NCBI GenBank assembly: GCA_964586315.1
Contig: CAZPHE010000024.1
Location: 1 to 27,857 of the forward strand
Origin: CAZEER01 sp964586315
Lineage (GTDB): Bacteria > Fidelibacterota > Marinisomatia > Marinisomatales > UBA1611
Direction of reading: 5' to 3'
Length of the DNA stretch: 27,857 bases
Shown here one piece after another: positions 7,428 through 17,291 of the stretch (positions within the stretch are counted from its first letter, which is position 1; each line of letters begins with the position of its first letter). Position numbers and translations under genes: made by a program. Under the pieces are notes generated by a model. The model was not told the origin of the DNA. It saw only the letters and a list, made by a program, of their open reading frames with translations, and did not search any database.

Positions 7428-9817
7428 TTTGGTGTAATATATAAAATTCTATAATCTTTATTTTTCATTGAATCTTTATAAAATTCTGTGGTCCTATAAT
7501 CTCCTTTATGATATAACTTAGCCTGATCATTATAATGAGGGCTGTTATACAAACCTGATTGTCCTGTGGGTAAAATTATTTGTGTGTTGTTTAAATTAGA
7601 AAAATCTACAATTCTTCTCATAGAAGCTCCTGATGTTTGTTCAAATGGATTAATATCTGAGTACCCTCCAGCATTAGGTGTCCACGACGAGCCTCCCGAA
7701 TTAAATGGACCAATATTTAAACTAAATAAGTACTCTAGAATTTTTGAATTTGACAACAAATGTTTATGCGTTAATTTGTGCGCTAATCCCCATTTCCAAT
7801 TGCTCTTGTTATTGCCATATTGATTCTTTACATATTTAATCATCCCTAAATAAGATATTTTTATTAATTCATCTAATTTTTCGATTTTTCCTTTTGTCCT
7901 TATATCGTCTATCCACATTGAATCTCCATTTTTCATTATCTCCCTTAATTTTCTATCTTTTATGTATTTCAAATCAAAATACCCATCCAAATATTCATCC
8001 CCTAAAATATCAAATTCATCCTTATATATATTTATATTTAACCTATTTATAAAAACATGAAACAAAAGTGCCCCTATTGATTCTGGGCTTTCTACTCCAT
8101 CCCACCTTAACATTATATCAATAATATCTCTGTGCCCAGGATCTTCAATTTTTATATCATATTTTTTTAAAAATTTCAATATTGTTTTAGAAAATTCTGA
8201 AGTATAATCTAATTGCAGTTCCTTCATGTCCAATGAAACAAAATCATTACCCCCCTCAAGATAATCGTTTAACCTTTTAACTCTACTTTGATCAGCCCAT
8301 AATCCACTTATGTAAAATGGAAATTCATCTCCTATTATTTTATTATTTGCTGTAGAAATAAAACCCTTCTTTGGATTATATAAAAAGGGCATTTCATTAA
8401 AAGGAACTTTACCTTTCCAATCATAAAACGAATTGTTGCCCGGGCGTGGCAACATACTAAAGCCCTCCCTCCTTATAGGTATAAAAACTGCTGGCCTCCA
8501 TCCAATATTACCTTCAATATCTGCGTAAACTATATTTTGTCCTGGCACGCCAAAATCTTTAACAGCATTTGTAAAATCATCCCAATTTTTCATCGTTGTT
8601 AATTTCACCCACGCATCCATTTCTTTTGTTACCCAATGTCCAGTCCACGCAAATGACATTGCAACATTTTTATTTTTAAGCATTGGGTGAATATCACTAA
8701 TAATTGGACCATGATGAGTAGACCTAACATAAACAACTGTATCCTTGGCATTTAATATTTTAATTTCTTCTTTTATCTTTTTGATATTTTTCCATTTCCC
8801 ATCATGTTTGTATTGATTTTCATTTTCAGGATTAATTTCTTCAATAAAAAAATCTAAATCATCTACCATACTGTTTGTAAAACCCCAAGCCGTATTTTCA
8901 TTTTGCCCTATAACGGGCATTGGAATCCCAGCTATACAAACTCCAGAAACATTAAACCTCCCGCCATTTAAATGTATTTCATACCATCTCGGTGGTTGGG
9001 TAAATGCTAAATGTGGATCATTAGCTAAAAATGGCTTACCGCTATTTGTTCTTTTTCCTGAGACTACCCAGTTATTTGAACCTAAATCTGCTGAATAATC
9101 ACCTAAAATATTCCTCAAAAATCTTTCCTGCTTAATTATTTCATCAAATAATATACTTTTATTTTCAAAATCCACTGTCGCAATCGTTTGATCATTAAAA
9201 TTACCTTTAGGAATTAAATCTAATAATTTTTCTTTGCCAAAATATTCATAAACGGCGCCAAAAATAATTTCAGGCTTCCATGACCCCTGCATTTCATGCG
9301 CCATCATTCTTGTATATCCAGCTACAATCACCGAATTCCAATAATCAGGTTTAAAACCTAATATTTTAAACTCCAAAGGCAAATCATTTAACGTCTCATC
9401 TATTCGATAATTGATTCCTTTGCAAAACGAATCGAAGATTTTTTTGTTTTTTGGATTCATGTTTTTAACAAGCACATTTGCTGTGTGATGAATTTTCCAT
9501 GTTCTTAAATAGATATCCGTTTTTATATAATCTTCACCCAGAACCGATGACAGTTCTCCTTTAACAGCTAAAGATACCATTGAAAGCTGAAACAACCGAT
9601 CTCTTGCTGCTATATAACCCGCTGTAAAAAATAAATCTTTTTCATTCAATGCAAAAACATGTGGCACACCATATGAATCTGTATATACTTCTACCTTTTC
9701 TTCAACTGGCAATTGTTTTGTTCCTGAATATATTGGAAGAGGGTGGTCCAGCCATATTAAAAACATGATTAAGAAAAACACTATCCCTCCAAAAACAATA
9801 AATAAAGGTTTAATCAT
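7424..9817 (-). CDS. penicillin acylase family hydrolase
   Basis: Ntn-hydrolase of the penicillin acylase family (S45), 797 residues, matching the single precursor that self-cleaves into alpha and beta subunits. An N-terminal hydrophobic segment (about 4-22) acts as signal peptide or anchor. The alpha part shows YGVPHVFA and GYIAARDRLFQL; the expected nucleophile of the beta chain is S247 in LGSNNWVVSG, followed by KPFLANDPHL, all diagnostic. Members hydrolyse amide bonds in beta-lactams, acyl-homoserine lactones and other N-acyl compounds; the substrate here cannot be read from sequence. It sits 14 bp behind the M1 peptidase with a strong AAGGTGAT site and overlaps GDPD by four bases, so it probably works in the periplasm alongside the peptidases. 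Confidence 0.88.
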   Translation of the reverse strand: MIKPLFIVFGGIVFFLIMFLIWLDHPLPIYSGTKQLPVEEKVEVYTDSYGVPHVFALNEKDLFFTAGYIAARDRLFQLSMVSLAVKGELSSVLGEDYIKTDIYLRTWKIHHTANVLVKNMNPKNKKIFDSFCKGINYRIDETLNDLPLEFKILGFKPDYWNSVIVAGYTRMMAHEMQGSWKPEIIFGAVYEYFGKEKLLDLIPKGNFNDQTIATVDFENKSILFDEIIKQERFLRNILGDYSADLGSNNWVVSGKRTNSGKPFLANDPHLAFTQPPRWYEIHLNGGRFNVSGVCIAGIPMPVIGQNENTAWGFTNSMVDDLDFFIEEINPENENQYKHDGKWKNIKKIKEEIKILNAKDTVVYVRSTHHGPIISDIHPMLKNKNVAMSFAWTGHWVTKEMDAWVKLTTMKNWDDFTNAVKDFGVPGQNIVYADIEGNIGWRPAVFIPIRREGFSMLPRPGNNSFYDWKGKVPFNEMPFLYNPKKGFISTANNKIIGDEFPFYISGLWADQSRVKRLNDYLEGGNDFVSLDMKELQLDYTSEFSKTILKFLKKYDIKIEDPGHRDIIDIMLRWDGVESPESIGALLFHVFINRLNINIYKDEFDILGDEYLDGYFDLKYIKDRKLREIMKNGDSMWIDDIRTKGKIEKLDELIKISYLGMIKYVKNQYGNNKSNWKWGLAHKLTHKHLLSNSKILEYLFSLNIGPFNSGGSSWTPNAGGYSDINPFEQTSGASMRRIVDFSNLNNTQIILPTGQSGLYNSPHYNDQAKLYHKGDYRTTEFYKDSMKNKDYRILYITPK

Positions 9818-9822
9818 TTACA

Positions 9823-9830
9823 ATCACCTT
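9823..9830 (-). promoter_or_regulatory. ribosome-binding site of the penicillin acylase gene
   Basis: AAGGTGAT ends five bases before the ATG at 9817 and fixes that start, 14 bp behind the M1 peptidase stop. Confidence 0.6.
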
Positions 9831-9831
9831 T

Positions 9832-11442
9832 TTAGCGTATAAAGTTTTTTTCGAATAACACCCATCCATCTGGGTCAATTTTTACACTAGAGTTTGAGTT
9901 AATTGCGATTCTATACGGACTATTATTTAATTCAATTGTTCGCCTTCTTTTTCCATCGAATGATTGATATTCAATTTGAAGCGGTATCTTAAAATCCTTA
10001 TTTTGCCACCAGTAATCTATATATTTCTTGTTACCCAGAATATTTTCTTGAATATTTAAGGTTGGTAAATCACCATCATATAAATAAAGATTAAAAAACC
10101 AATTCAAGTCCGTCTTGCTGTTCTCATGAATTAAGGAAATAAACTCATCAGTTGAAGTTTGGTTTTGAGGAAGAACCTTTGGCATTATAATATATTCTTT
10201 CAAGCTTGACAAAAAAACATGGTCACCTATAAGATAACGCAAGGTATGTAATACATGTGCTCCTTTATAATATATGTCATTCCCAGCTTTTTGATTTGTG
10301 GTGCCATTTTTTAAACCAACAATAGGAAATTCGTTTTTTATGTTTTTCTTAAGGCGGTTTTTTACAAAGTTAATTGCATTTTTTTTCCCATATTTTTCTT
10401 CAATGAATACGACCTCGGCATAAGTATCAAATCCTTCATGAATCCAAAAATCAGACCAATCAGAAACGCTAATAAAATTTCCCCACAATTCATGCCCCAT
10501 TTCATGAAAAAGAATAAAATCATAACCTAATTTTGTTTTTTTATAATTGTTCCCATATGCGTTAATCGTTTGATGCTCCATCCCCCAATATGGTGCATGC
10601 ACTAAACCAAATTTTTCTTCTATCCAAGGATATTGCCCGAAATATTTTGCGTAAAAATTTAAATATTCTTCAGCTCTCTGAAGTAATTCTATGGCGTTAT
10701 CATTATTTGCCTCAGGAAGCACATAGTATACTAACTCTAGAGATTTATCTAATATATATCCAGTTTTCCTAATTGTCTCAAAATTTCCTATAGTAAAATT
10801 TATATTATATGTGCTTATCGGATAATTGGTTTCCCAATGCCATGTTGTCCATTTATTATTTTGACTTTTTGATTTTAAAAGCCCATTTGAAACGACTTGA
10901 AGAGGGTCCGGCACGGTAACTTTTATATCTGCGCCATTTGACTTATCACTTGGGTGTTCTTTACAAGGATACCATATATATGCACCGTTTGACTGACAGG
11001 AAACACCAACCCAAGGCATCCCATCATCGCTAGTGTCCCAGGTGAAACCACCATCCCATGGTGGCCGCTTTGCTACGGGTGGAGAACCTCCGTATTTTAT
11101 TTCCAAAATGTGATCATTAAGCAAAGTTAATCCAGGGTTTTTTATATAAACCTTGTGTTCTTTATGTTCAAACCCCAGGCTAATTCCATTTATAGAAACC
11201 CCGGAAACAGCAAAGGTTTTCAGAAGATCTATTTCTAGATAATCACAGCTTTTCAAAAGATTAAAGGTGATATTTACGACACCTGTGATTATTTCTCGAT
11301 AAGGATCCACTTTAATATTTAAATCATAATGTTGAACATCCATTGCAGCCTGGTATTTTGAAAGGCGACCCCCGCTGTATGCTTCAATTGAAAATGCTAT
11401 TGCATTAATTATAAAAATAAAAACAGAAGAGTAATTTTTCAT
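9832..11442 (-). CDS. M1-family (gluzincin) aminopeptidase
   Basis: Zinc metallopeptidase of the M1 family, 536 residues. The zinc motif is H313-E314-x-x-H317 in HEMGHELWGN, with the third ligand E336 in WIHEGFDTYAE, the standard M1 spacing. The GAMEN-like exopeptidase motif appears as GMEHQTIN at 287-294. An N-terminal beta domain precedes it and a short C-terminal region follows; the long helical C-terminal domain of PepN is missing, as in compact LTA4-hydrolase-like or exported members. A signal peptide (about 1-22) points to the periplasm. I chose the ATG at 11442 over 11457 because it overlaps the upstream stop in ATGA and begins directly with the signal peptide. Likely releases N-terminal amino acids from peptides produced by its neighbours. 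Confidence 0.87.
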   Translation of the reverse strand: MKNYSSVFIFIINAIAFSIEAYSGGRLSKYQAAMDVQHYDLNIKVDPYREIITGVVNITFNLLKSCDYLEIDLLKTFAVSGVSINGISLGFEHKEHKVYIKNPGLTLLNDHILEIKYGGSPPVAKRPPWDGGFTWDTSDDGMPWVGVSCQSNGAYIWYPCKEHPSDKSNGADIKVTVPDPLQVVSNGLLKSKSQNNKWTTWHWETNYPISTYNINFTIGNFETIRKTGYILDKSLELVYYVLPEANNDNAIELLQRAEEYLNFYAKYFGQYPWIEEKFGLVHAPYWGMEHQTINAYGNNYKKTKLGYDFILFHEMGHELWGNFISVSDWSDFWIHEGFDTYAEVVFIEEKYGKKNAINFVKNRLKKNIKNEFPIVGLKNGTTNQKAGNDIYYKGAHVLHTLRYLIGDHVFLSSLKEYIIMPKVLPQNQTSTDEFISLIHENSKTDLNWFFNLYLYDGDLPTLNIQENILGNKKYIDYWWQNKDFKIPLQIEYQSFDGKRRRTIELNNSPYRIAINSNSSVKIDPDGWVLFEKNFIR

Positions 11443-11897
11443 GCTTTTTGAACACAATATTGATATTGAAATATTCCATTAGCCCTATCTACCTCTATTA
11501 ATCCTTTGAAAACGATTTTTATTTCTTTGAGGGAGTCTCCTGAAAATAACGGAATTCCTTTACCAAAAACATATGGGTGTGGAGTTATATATAAATGAGT
11601 TAGGAATGGAGCAAATCTAAAATACGTTTTACCTCCTCCTATTATAAAACATTTTTTTTTCTGTATTTTGTTTAATGTTTTTTTTGGATCATCCTTTCGA
11701 TTTACAACAATCATTTCACGGCCAAACAGATCTTTCGAGAGCGTTTGATAAGTGTTTGTGCCCATTATAACCGGGCAACCAAAAGTTTGTTCTTTAAAAA
11801 GGTATAAGTCTTCTGACCAATTAATTATTTCTTGATTGTGCCTGGCTATAAAACCATCAACGGTAACCGCGGCTATAAGAATAACTTCATCAGGCAT
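11439..11897 (-). CDS. dihydrofolate reductase / RibD C-terminal family protein
   Basis: DHFR-fold protein of 152 residues. Seen: first strand VILIAAVTVDGFIA, a shortened active-site segment NWSEDLYLFK that keeps the acidic residue and spacing of the DHFR DLxxFK motif, VIMGTNTYQTL (compare the MGRxTW motif) and the NADPH-loop FIIGGGKTY. The later VFGKGIPLF is more like the RibD_C group. It is therefore a pteridine or flavin-pathway-like reductase; whether it is the cell's folate enzyme cannot be decided. A TTG immediately after the M16 stop (11903) is an alternative start two codons upstream. It is an odd cytoplasmic enzyme between two exported peptidases and overlaps the M1 gene by four bases. 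Confidence 0.75.
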   Translation of the reverse strand: MPDEVILIAAVTVDGFIARHNQEIINWSEDLYLFKEQTFGCPVIMGTNTYQTLSKDLFGREMIVVNRKDDPKKTLNKIQKKKCFIIGGGKTYFRFAPFLTHLYITPHPYVFGKGIPLFSGDSLKEIKIVFKGLIEVDRANGIFQYQYCVQKA

Positions 11898-11903
11898 TGT
11901 CAA

Positions 11904-14717
11904 TTATTGATAAACTCTTAACGCTTTCCATTTTTTTAAATCATTAAATGACGAGGTGATCCCAGTTTTGTCTTCATGGTTTTCTGCAAAAGTTAAAACG
12001 TTGACCATTTTTCTAGTATCAGGAGATAATATTTCATTCAATGATTGAACAACTAAATTTTTATCCAAAGACCTTAAGGCCTCTATGGTTTGTTGATCCC
12101 GATTATAATTAGCGTCATGTTCAAAAATTATATTTTTTAATTTAGATGCTCTTTCAGAAATGCTCATTGGTCTCTTCTCTAATTTTTCGATTTCCGACTT
12201 GATTAATTGTTTAAATGTTTCTTCATCAATTTCCGTAAAAATTTTAGACGCAGAAGAAATAAAACTATCTGCTCGTTTATTTAATTCATCTGCGGAGTAA
12301 ACTCCTGATTGTATTAAAAAACTTAAATAATGGGTTTTATCTTTTGTGCTTGCGTAGGACCATACAATATATCCAAGCTGTTGATTTGTTCTCATTTCCG
12401 TAAAAAATGGTTGTTGTATGCCTGAGCTAATAATTTTTACGATTGCCCTTAATTCTGGAGTGTCTGTTCCAGCTACGTACTCTCTAAAAAAGCATGAGTT
12501 GTTTACTAGAAGTTTGTTTGTATATTGTATTTCCTCGGGTTTTTCCATTTTAAGGTATGTTAAGTCAAATGCTTTTTCTCTATCAATGCCAATTGTTTTT
12601 GTTTTGTTTTGAAAAAGATTTACCACCTCTTTTGCATCACTTTTGTCAAAGTCGCCGTACACCATTGCCTCTAAAAATGTCTTATTATAAAGAACATTGC
12701 TGTATTCTTTTATTTTATTTAAGGTGGCTGATTTAGCAACAGGAAGAGATTCTTTCCATGTATACTTTATGTTCCACAAAATATCGGGTGACATTTCTCT
12801 AGTTTGTTGATGTGCATCTGATAATGCAAAATTTTCGTAATCACGAATGGTTTTATCTTTGATAGCTAAAAATTGGGTTTCTGTTATTGAAAAATTCATC
12901 ATGTGATCAAGAATCAACTCGTATAATTTCATAGCTGATTCTTTATAGCCATTTACATCTATATATATACCTTCATAGCCTTCCCTAATTGTATAGTTTA
13001 AGCCCGCTTGCTTTGCTGGATAACTTAATTCATTTAACGACTCATTTACACATTTAGTATACAACCTTGAATTAACACGATGATTAATATTCATTGTTTC
13101 TTTTGGAAAAAGAATCTTTAAACTAATTAATCCTTTGGGTCTAAGAAATTCATGATCTTGACCAAAATACAACTCAACCCCATCTTGATTGCTTAATACT
13201 TCCGGAAACTTATCATTAATAATTCTTCTTTTGGGGATGGTGGCTTTCTTTGGTATAAATGGGTTTTGTTCAGGAATAGAGAACTCTTTTCTTTTTCGCG
13301 TTAAACTTAATTGATTATAATATTTATTGTCTTCTGAATAAGAATAGGCCGCTTGATAAAAATGTTCTTTTCTATCTGTAAACACCTCTTTTGCAATGAG
13401 CATCGTTAACATGTTATCTGGGGTTAAATGAGTAAGAAGGTTATTAAAATCTGTCGGTGAATTATCCTCGTATATATAATTAATTCTACCGGCATCTTCT
13501 ATGGGGTATTGCATAACTTCATTTGCTAATTGAGTGGCCCGCCACATGCCCTCACCTTTACTTGCATAAATCTCGTTAAGAGAAGCCATCGATTTTAATT
13601 CATTAAAAACATGATTCTGGTAACCGCTTTTTTTCATTAATTCTATATAGTCAAGCGTTGCCCTTACGACCTCCCTATATTCCTCTTGCCCTTTCTGGGT
13701 TAGTCCTATTCTTATAGTTGCCCGACCATAGTTGCTGGTTTGTGATCCAGCGCCTGCTGACAATGACAAGGCCCAACCTCTCTCCTTTAGATAAGAAAGC
13801 AAACTGCCTTTCCCTTCATGACCTAAAATAAATCCAAACTGTCTGCCTGGTTTACTTTTATATAAATGTCTTATGGCGGGTAAAGCAAACATGATATTAA
13901 GGTTTCTGACGTCTTTTACCGGTTCTATCTGCACCAAACGAAAGGTTTGTTTTTTTTCAAAAAAGTTGGTGTCATATGCATTTCTGTTTAGGTCGTGATT
14001 TTTAATCTCAGAAAAATATTCCCGGCACCAGTGTTCCATGGTGTCTAGTGGATGTGTGCTTAATAGAGCCAACCCCATTCTATTCGCACTGTAATGATTT
14101 TCATAAAATTCAATTAATTCACTTCTAGTAATATCACCAAGCGTTTCCAAGTTCCCAGTGCTGAATTTCTGCTCAGGGTGTCCGAATTTTGAAAACTGAC
14201 TTCCAATTCTGTATTGTCTCCAGTTGTCATTCATAATGTTTTTTTGGTGTTCAGAGTTGACCGCATTCACCTCTCTAGCTGTATATTCTTCTGTAAATTG
14301 TGGGCTTATAAAAAACTGAGAAAATCTATCTAGGGCTCCCTGGAACCCATCAGGTAAGACCTGTAGTTGATAATTCGTATGGTCGCTTGAAGTATAGGCG
14401 TTGGAATAACCACCATTTGTTCTTAAATATGTACTATACTCATCTACATCTGGATATTTTTGAGTTCCCAAAAAAAGCATATGTTCTAAAAAATGTGCAA
14501 GTCCCTGCCTTTTATCTGGGTTATCCAGAGAGCCGACCTCAACAGACATAGAAGCCGCAGAAACATTAAAGTCAGGATCAGATAAGAGATATACCTTTAA
14601 TTTGTTTTCTAAGATCAACGTTCTAATTTCTGATTTATCAAGCGGGTGCTTAATGATGGTATTATTTGAACAGCTAACCATGATAAGGTAAAATATTATT
14701 GTGATTTTTTTGAACAT
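11904..14717 (-). CDS. M16-family (insulysin/pitrilysin-like) metallopeptidase lipoprotein
   Basis: Insulinase-family zinc peptidase of 937 residues, the full length of protease III-type enzymes with four homologous domains. The inverted zinc motif is HFLEH (H75, E78, H79) with the distal ligand E156 in NSEHQKN. The C-terminal half has the QLGYIVWSY motif typical of insulysin. The N-terminus (MFKKITIIFYLIMVSC) looks like a lipoprotein signal with Cys16, although the -3 residue is Met, so the lipobox is imperfect. Such enzymes degrade peptides of tens of residues inside a closed chamber. AAGGA lies shortly before the ATG. It is flanked by a metzincin-type protease and an M1 peptidase, suggesting sequential extracytoplasmic peptide breakdown. 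Confidence 0.9.
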   Translation of the reverse strand: MFKKITIIFYLIMVSCSNNTIIKHPLDKSEIRTLILENKLKVYLLSDPDFNVSAASMSVEVGSLDNPDKRQGLAHFLEHMLFLGTQKYPDVDEYSTYLRTNGGYSNAYTSSDHTNYQLQVLPDGFQGALDRFSQFFISPQFTEEYTAREVNAVNSEHQKNIMNDNWRQYRIGSQFSKFGHPEQKFSTGNLETLGDITRSELIEFYENHYSANRMGLALLSTHPLDTMEHWCREYFSEIKNHDLNRNAYDTNFFEKKQTFRLVQIEPVKDVRNLNIMFALPAIRHLYKSKPGRQFGFILGHEGKGSLLSYLKERGWALSLSAGAGSQTSNYGRATIRIGLTQKGQEEYREVVRATLDYIELMKKSGYQNHVFNELKSMASLNEIYASKGEGMWRATQLANEVMQYPIEDAGRINYIYEDNSPTDFNNLLTHLTPDNMLTMLIAKEVFTDRKEHFYQAAYSYSEDNKYYNQLSLTRKRKEFSIPEQNPFIPKKATIPKRRIINDKFPEVLSNQDGVELYFGQDHEFLRPKGLISLKILFPKETMNINHRVNSRLYTKCVNESLNELSYPAKQAGLNYTIREGYEGIYIDVNGYKESAMKLYELILDHMMNFSITETQFLAIKDKTIRDYENFALSDAHQQTREMSPDILWNIKYTWKESLPVAKSATLNKIKEYSNVLYNKTFLEAMVYGDFDKSDAKEVVNLFQNKTKTIGIDREKAFDLTYLKMEKPEEIQYTNKLLVNNSCFFREYVAGTDTPELRAIVKIISSGIQQPFFTEMRTNQQLGYIVWSYASTKDKTHYLSFLIQSGVYSADELNKRADSFISSASKIFTEIDEETFKQLIKSEIEKLEKRPMSISERASKLKNIIFEHDANYNRDQQTIEALRSLDKNLVVQSLNEILSPDTRKMVNVLTFAENHEDKTGITSSFNDLKKWKALRVYQ

Positions 14718-14737
14718 AATATCCTTCCACTGTTTTG

Positions 14738-17290
14738 TTATGTGTCTAGGGCTTTCTCTATTATATAGATAAGGTGTTTACGATGCGCTTTTGTTTTTTC
14801 ATCAACACCATTTGACCTTGATGCATATTTTTTAATTTTATTTAAATTTCCAAACGCAGATGCTACAGCAACATGATCATATTTTTTTTTCCCCTTATTC
14901 AATACAATTTTTATGAGTCGATTAGTGTATTCTGTTTGCAAATTAATTCTTATAGTATTCACATTTGACCCTGCATCAGCAGAAAAACATGCTGCAGTGA
15001 GGTCATTCATCACCTCAGTTAAGCCATAACGGTTTCCATACAATTCTGTATCCGAGATTCTTTTTAAAACATTTATATGCAATAAATGATTTAAAATATC
15101 CTTTTGGGTGTTTAAAAACATATCTAATAGTTTTGGGTCTTTTGTACCGCTCCAACCTCGACGTTCCCACTGTAAATGACTAAAAAGATTATTTGGGATT
15201 TTAAATGCGTCTGGGGAAAAAGCATAATTGTTAAGAAGGGTCATTGCCCATTTTTGTTCATCCATTGGCACAGGGACAAAAGGGTTTTCCTTGTCTTCTT
15301 GCCCAAACATAGAGCGTTCCATATAAACCCCGCCAATATATCGAGAAATAACCCGGACACAGTTTCCATACTCTCTATTTAAAACGGAGAAAGCATCTCT
15401 AAAACCATGGTAAGACTCACCTGGTTTTTCAAAGTTTTGTAATAAACCCGGATAAATTGATCTAATAATGTCCATCCTTTGTTTTGAATAGGCAACCGGA
15501 TCATCGCTCATGTCTGAAACCATAATCCTAGGATCAATGGCCTTTCCCGGCGAGCGCATATCATCTGCATCGTTCCCATATCTATATTCATTTTTTGTTG
15601 ATTTATTTAACAAAACATTTTGTCTTTCTTTCTCGTCTTGAGGGTTTTCCAATGAAGGAGTATACCCATATTGGATGGCCCAAATATCATAAGGGCCTGG
15701 AGTTGTTGAATAAAACTGTCCGTGGCTATTTGCAGTTGGACCAACATTTGCTGAAACATAATCCATAACAGATGATGTTAGACCGACTGGTTCTGTGATA
15801 TGTTTGTCATGTATATTATTAAAACTGTGTAAATGACTAGCATAAAAATTGTGGCTTAAGCCTAAAGTGTGACCAACTTCGTGTAGCGTCAACTTAACTA
15901 GGCTTTCATATATAATTCGGTGTTCTTTCAATGGAGAAAAACCGATGTTTGTGTTTGTGGCCATCATTCCAAATAAGTTTCCTTGTTGGAGATGTTCACC
16001 TGCAAAACAGGCATCTTTAAAATTTAATTCCCCATCTGATGAAAACGTGTCAAATATTTTTTCATATTTTACTCTGTTAGTAAAATAAACATACTCCAAC
16101 ATAATATCAGCGCCTAAAATTTGTCCTGTGCGAGGGTTAACAAAGCTTGGTCCATATCCTCCAAAAGGAGGATTTGGAGAAGATGTCCATCTTAAAACAT
16201 TATAACGAATGTCTCCAGCATCCCATTCAGCATCATCCGGTTGAATTTCAACTTTTACGGCATTGATCAATCCTGCTTGTTCAAAAGCCTTATTCCATGC
16301 TAAAACTCCTTCTTTTATAGCGTCTCTAAATTCATGAGGCGTGGTGTTTTCAATCCACCAAACAATAGGTTCTTTAACTTCTGAACGCGACTGTTCAGGG
16401 TTCTTTTTTTCTAAATGCCAACGATGTATCATGTCCCGATATGGCGTTGGATCATCGGGAGAGGTCATGTCTGTTATTTGTGTAGCAAAATATCCAACTC
16501 TTGGATCTTCAAAACGAGGTGCGTAATTATTATCTGAAACCTGTATAAAGCTATGCTGCAAAGTAACGTTGACAGATCTCGCATCGGTTAAACCCACATC
16601 AGAACCCCAGTTTGTAGGGGTGGGGTTTGTATAAACATATTGAACAACTATATCAGTGTTTTCAGAATAATTATTAATATCAATATATTTAGTTCTTTGT
16701 GCAGCTAATTTACCCAACTTAAAAGGGTTTTTATTTGGACTGCCTGGAATAAAGCCCCTTGTTATTTGGTGTAGAGCCTCTGAAAGAAAAACATTATCAA
16801 CTCCAATTAAAACCTGACCATCCTTTTCTGAAATAATATTAGATGACGCCAAAATAGCAGTGCTTACGTTTGCGTCGGATGAGCGCGACAATGGATTTTC
16901 GGGATTAAAGTAAAGTGCGTTGTTTTGTATTTCAAATTCTATACGATTATAGTACCGGTTAAGTTTTATAATGCGTGCTCCACGATAACTTCCTTTAAAT
17001 ACGCCGGCATTCAGTTGCCCATTTAAACCGTGAACAAAATGAATGTATTCTTTGCCTAATTGTCCTTTTTTTATCAAAATAAACAATTTTCCATTTGTTG
17101 TATCCTGATATAAAGTGAAAAACCCCGGAATTTCTTTTTTGTTTTTTAAACCTTCTTCCATGGTTTTTTTCTTGGGGGGATCAACAACTGTTGGTTCAGT
17201 AATCCCATCGCTAAGTTTCTTTTCTTCAGGTAGATTCTGGCTTAGCATTATAGAAATTGAAACCATTATTAGAAGCGTTATTTTTTCCAT
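14738..17290 (-). CDS. zinc-dependent metalloprotease, DUF5118/DUF5117/DUF4953 type
   Basis: Exported metalloprotease of 850 residues. The extended metzincin motif HEVGHTLGLSH gives zinc ligands H470, H474 and H480 and catalytic E471. Before it is the long N-terminal region seen in the DUF5117/DUF5118 group (MEEGLKNKKEIPGFFTLY, then KLFILIKKGQLGKEYI), and the catalytic part fits DUF4953. A signal peptide covers about residues 1-16. The ORF could extend to 17362, but that would run 71 bases into lpdA; the ATG at 17290 lies one base after the lpdA stop, is preceded by AAGGAG and begins with the signal sequence, so I use it. Probably digests proteins in the periplasm or outside. Substrate unknown. 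Confidence 0.85.
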   Translation of the reverse strand: MEKITLLIMVSISIMLSQNLPEEKKLSDGITEPTVVDPPKKKTMEEGLKNKKEIPGFFTLYQDTTNGKLFILIKKGQLGKEYIHFVHGLNGQLNAGVFKGSYRGARIIKLNRYYNRIEFEIQNNALYFNPENPLSRSSDANVSTAILASSNIISEKDGQVLIGVDNVFLSEALHQITRGFIPGSPNKNPFKLGKLAAQRTKYIDINNYSENTDIVVQYVYTNPTPTNWGSDVGLTDARSVNVTLQHSFIQVSDNNYAPRFEDPRVGYFATQITDMTSPDDPTPYRDMIHRWHLEKKNPEQSRSEVKEPIVWWIENTTPHEFRDAIKEGVLAWNKAFEQAGLINAVKVEIQPDDAEWDAGDIRYNVLRWTSSPNPPFGGYGPSFVNPRTGQILGADIMLEYVYFTNRVKYEKIFDTFSSDGELNFKDACFAGEHLQQGNLFGMMATNTNIGFSPLKEHRIIYESLVKLTLHEVGHTLGLSHNFYASHLHSFNNIHDKHITEPVGLTSSVMDYVSANVGPTANSHGQFYSTTPGPYDIWAIQYGYTPSLENPQDEKERQNVLLNKSTKNEYRYGNDADDMRSPGKAIDPRIMVSDMSDDPVAYSKQRMDIIRSIYPGLLQNFEKPGESYHGFRDAFSVLNREYGNCVRVISRYIGGVYMERSMFGQEDKENPFVPVPMDEQKWAMTLLNNYAFSPDAFKIPNNLFSHLQWERRGWSGTKDPKLLDMFLNTQKDILNHLLHINVLKRISDTELYGNRYGLTEVMNDLTAACFSADAGSNVNTIRINLQTEYTNRLIKIVLNKGKKKYDHVAVASAFGNLNKIKKYASRSNGVDEKTKAHRKHLIYIIEKALDT

Positions 17291-17291
17291 T

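Noticed and set aside
15176..15382. Small antisense frames within the peptidase genes (this and several similar ones)
   Set aside because: They mirror well-supported coding genes on the other strand and show no family features.
16157..16174. Hairpin ATCCTCC-AAAA-GGAGGAT as a regulatory site
   Set aside because: It lies in the middle of the metalloprotease gene and results from codons for Pro-Pro-Phe-Gly-Gly.
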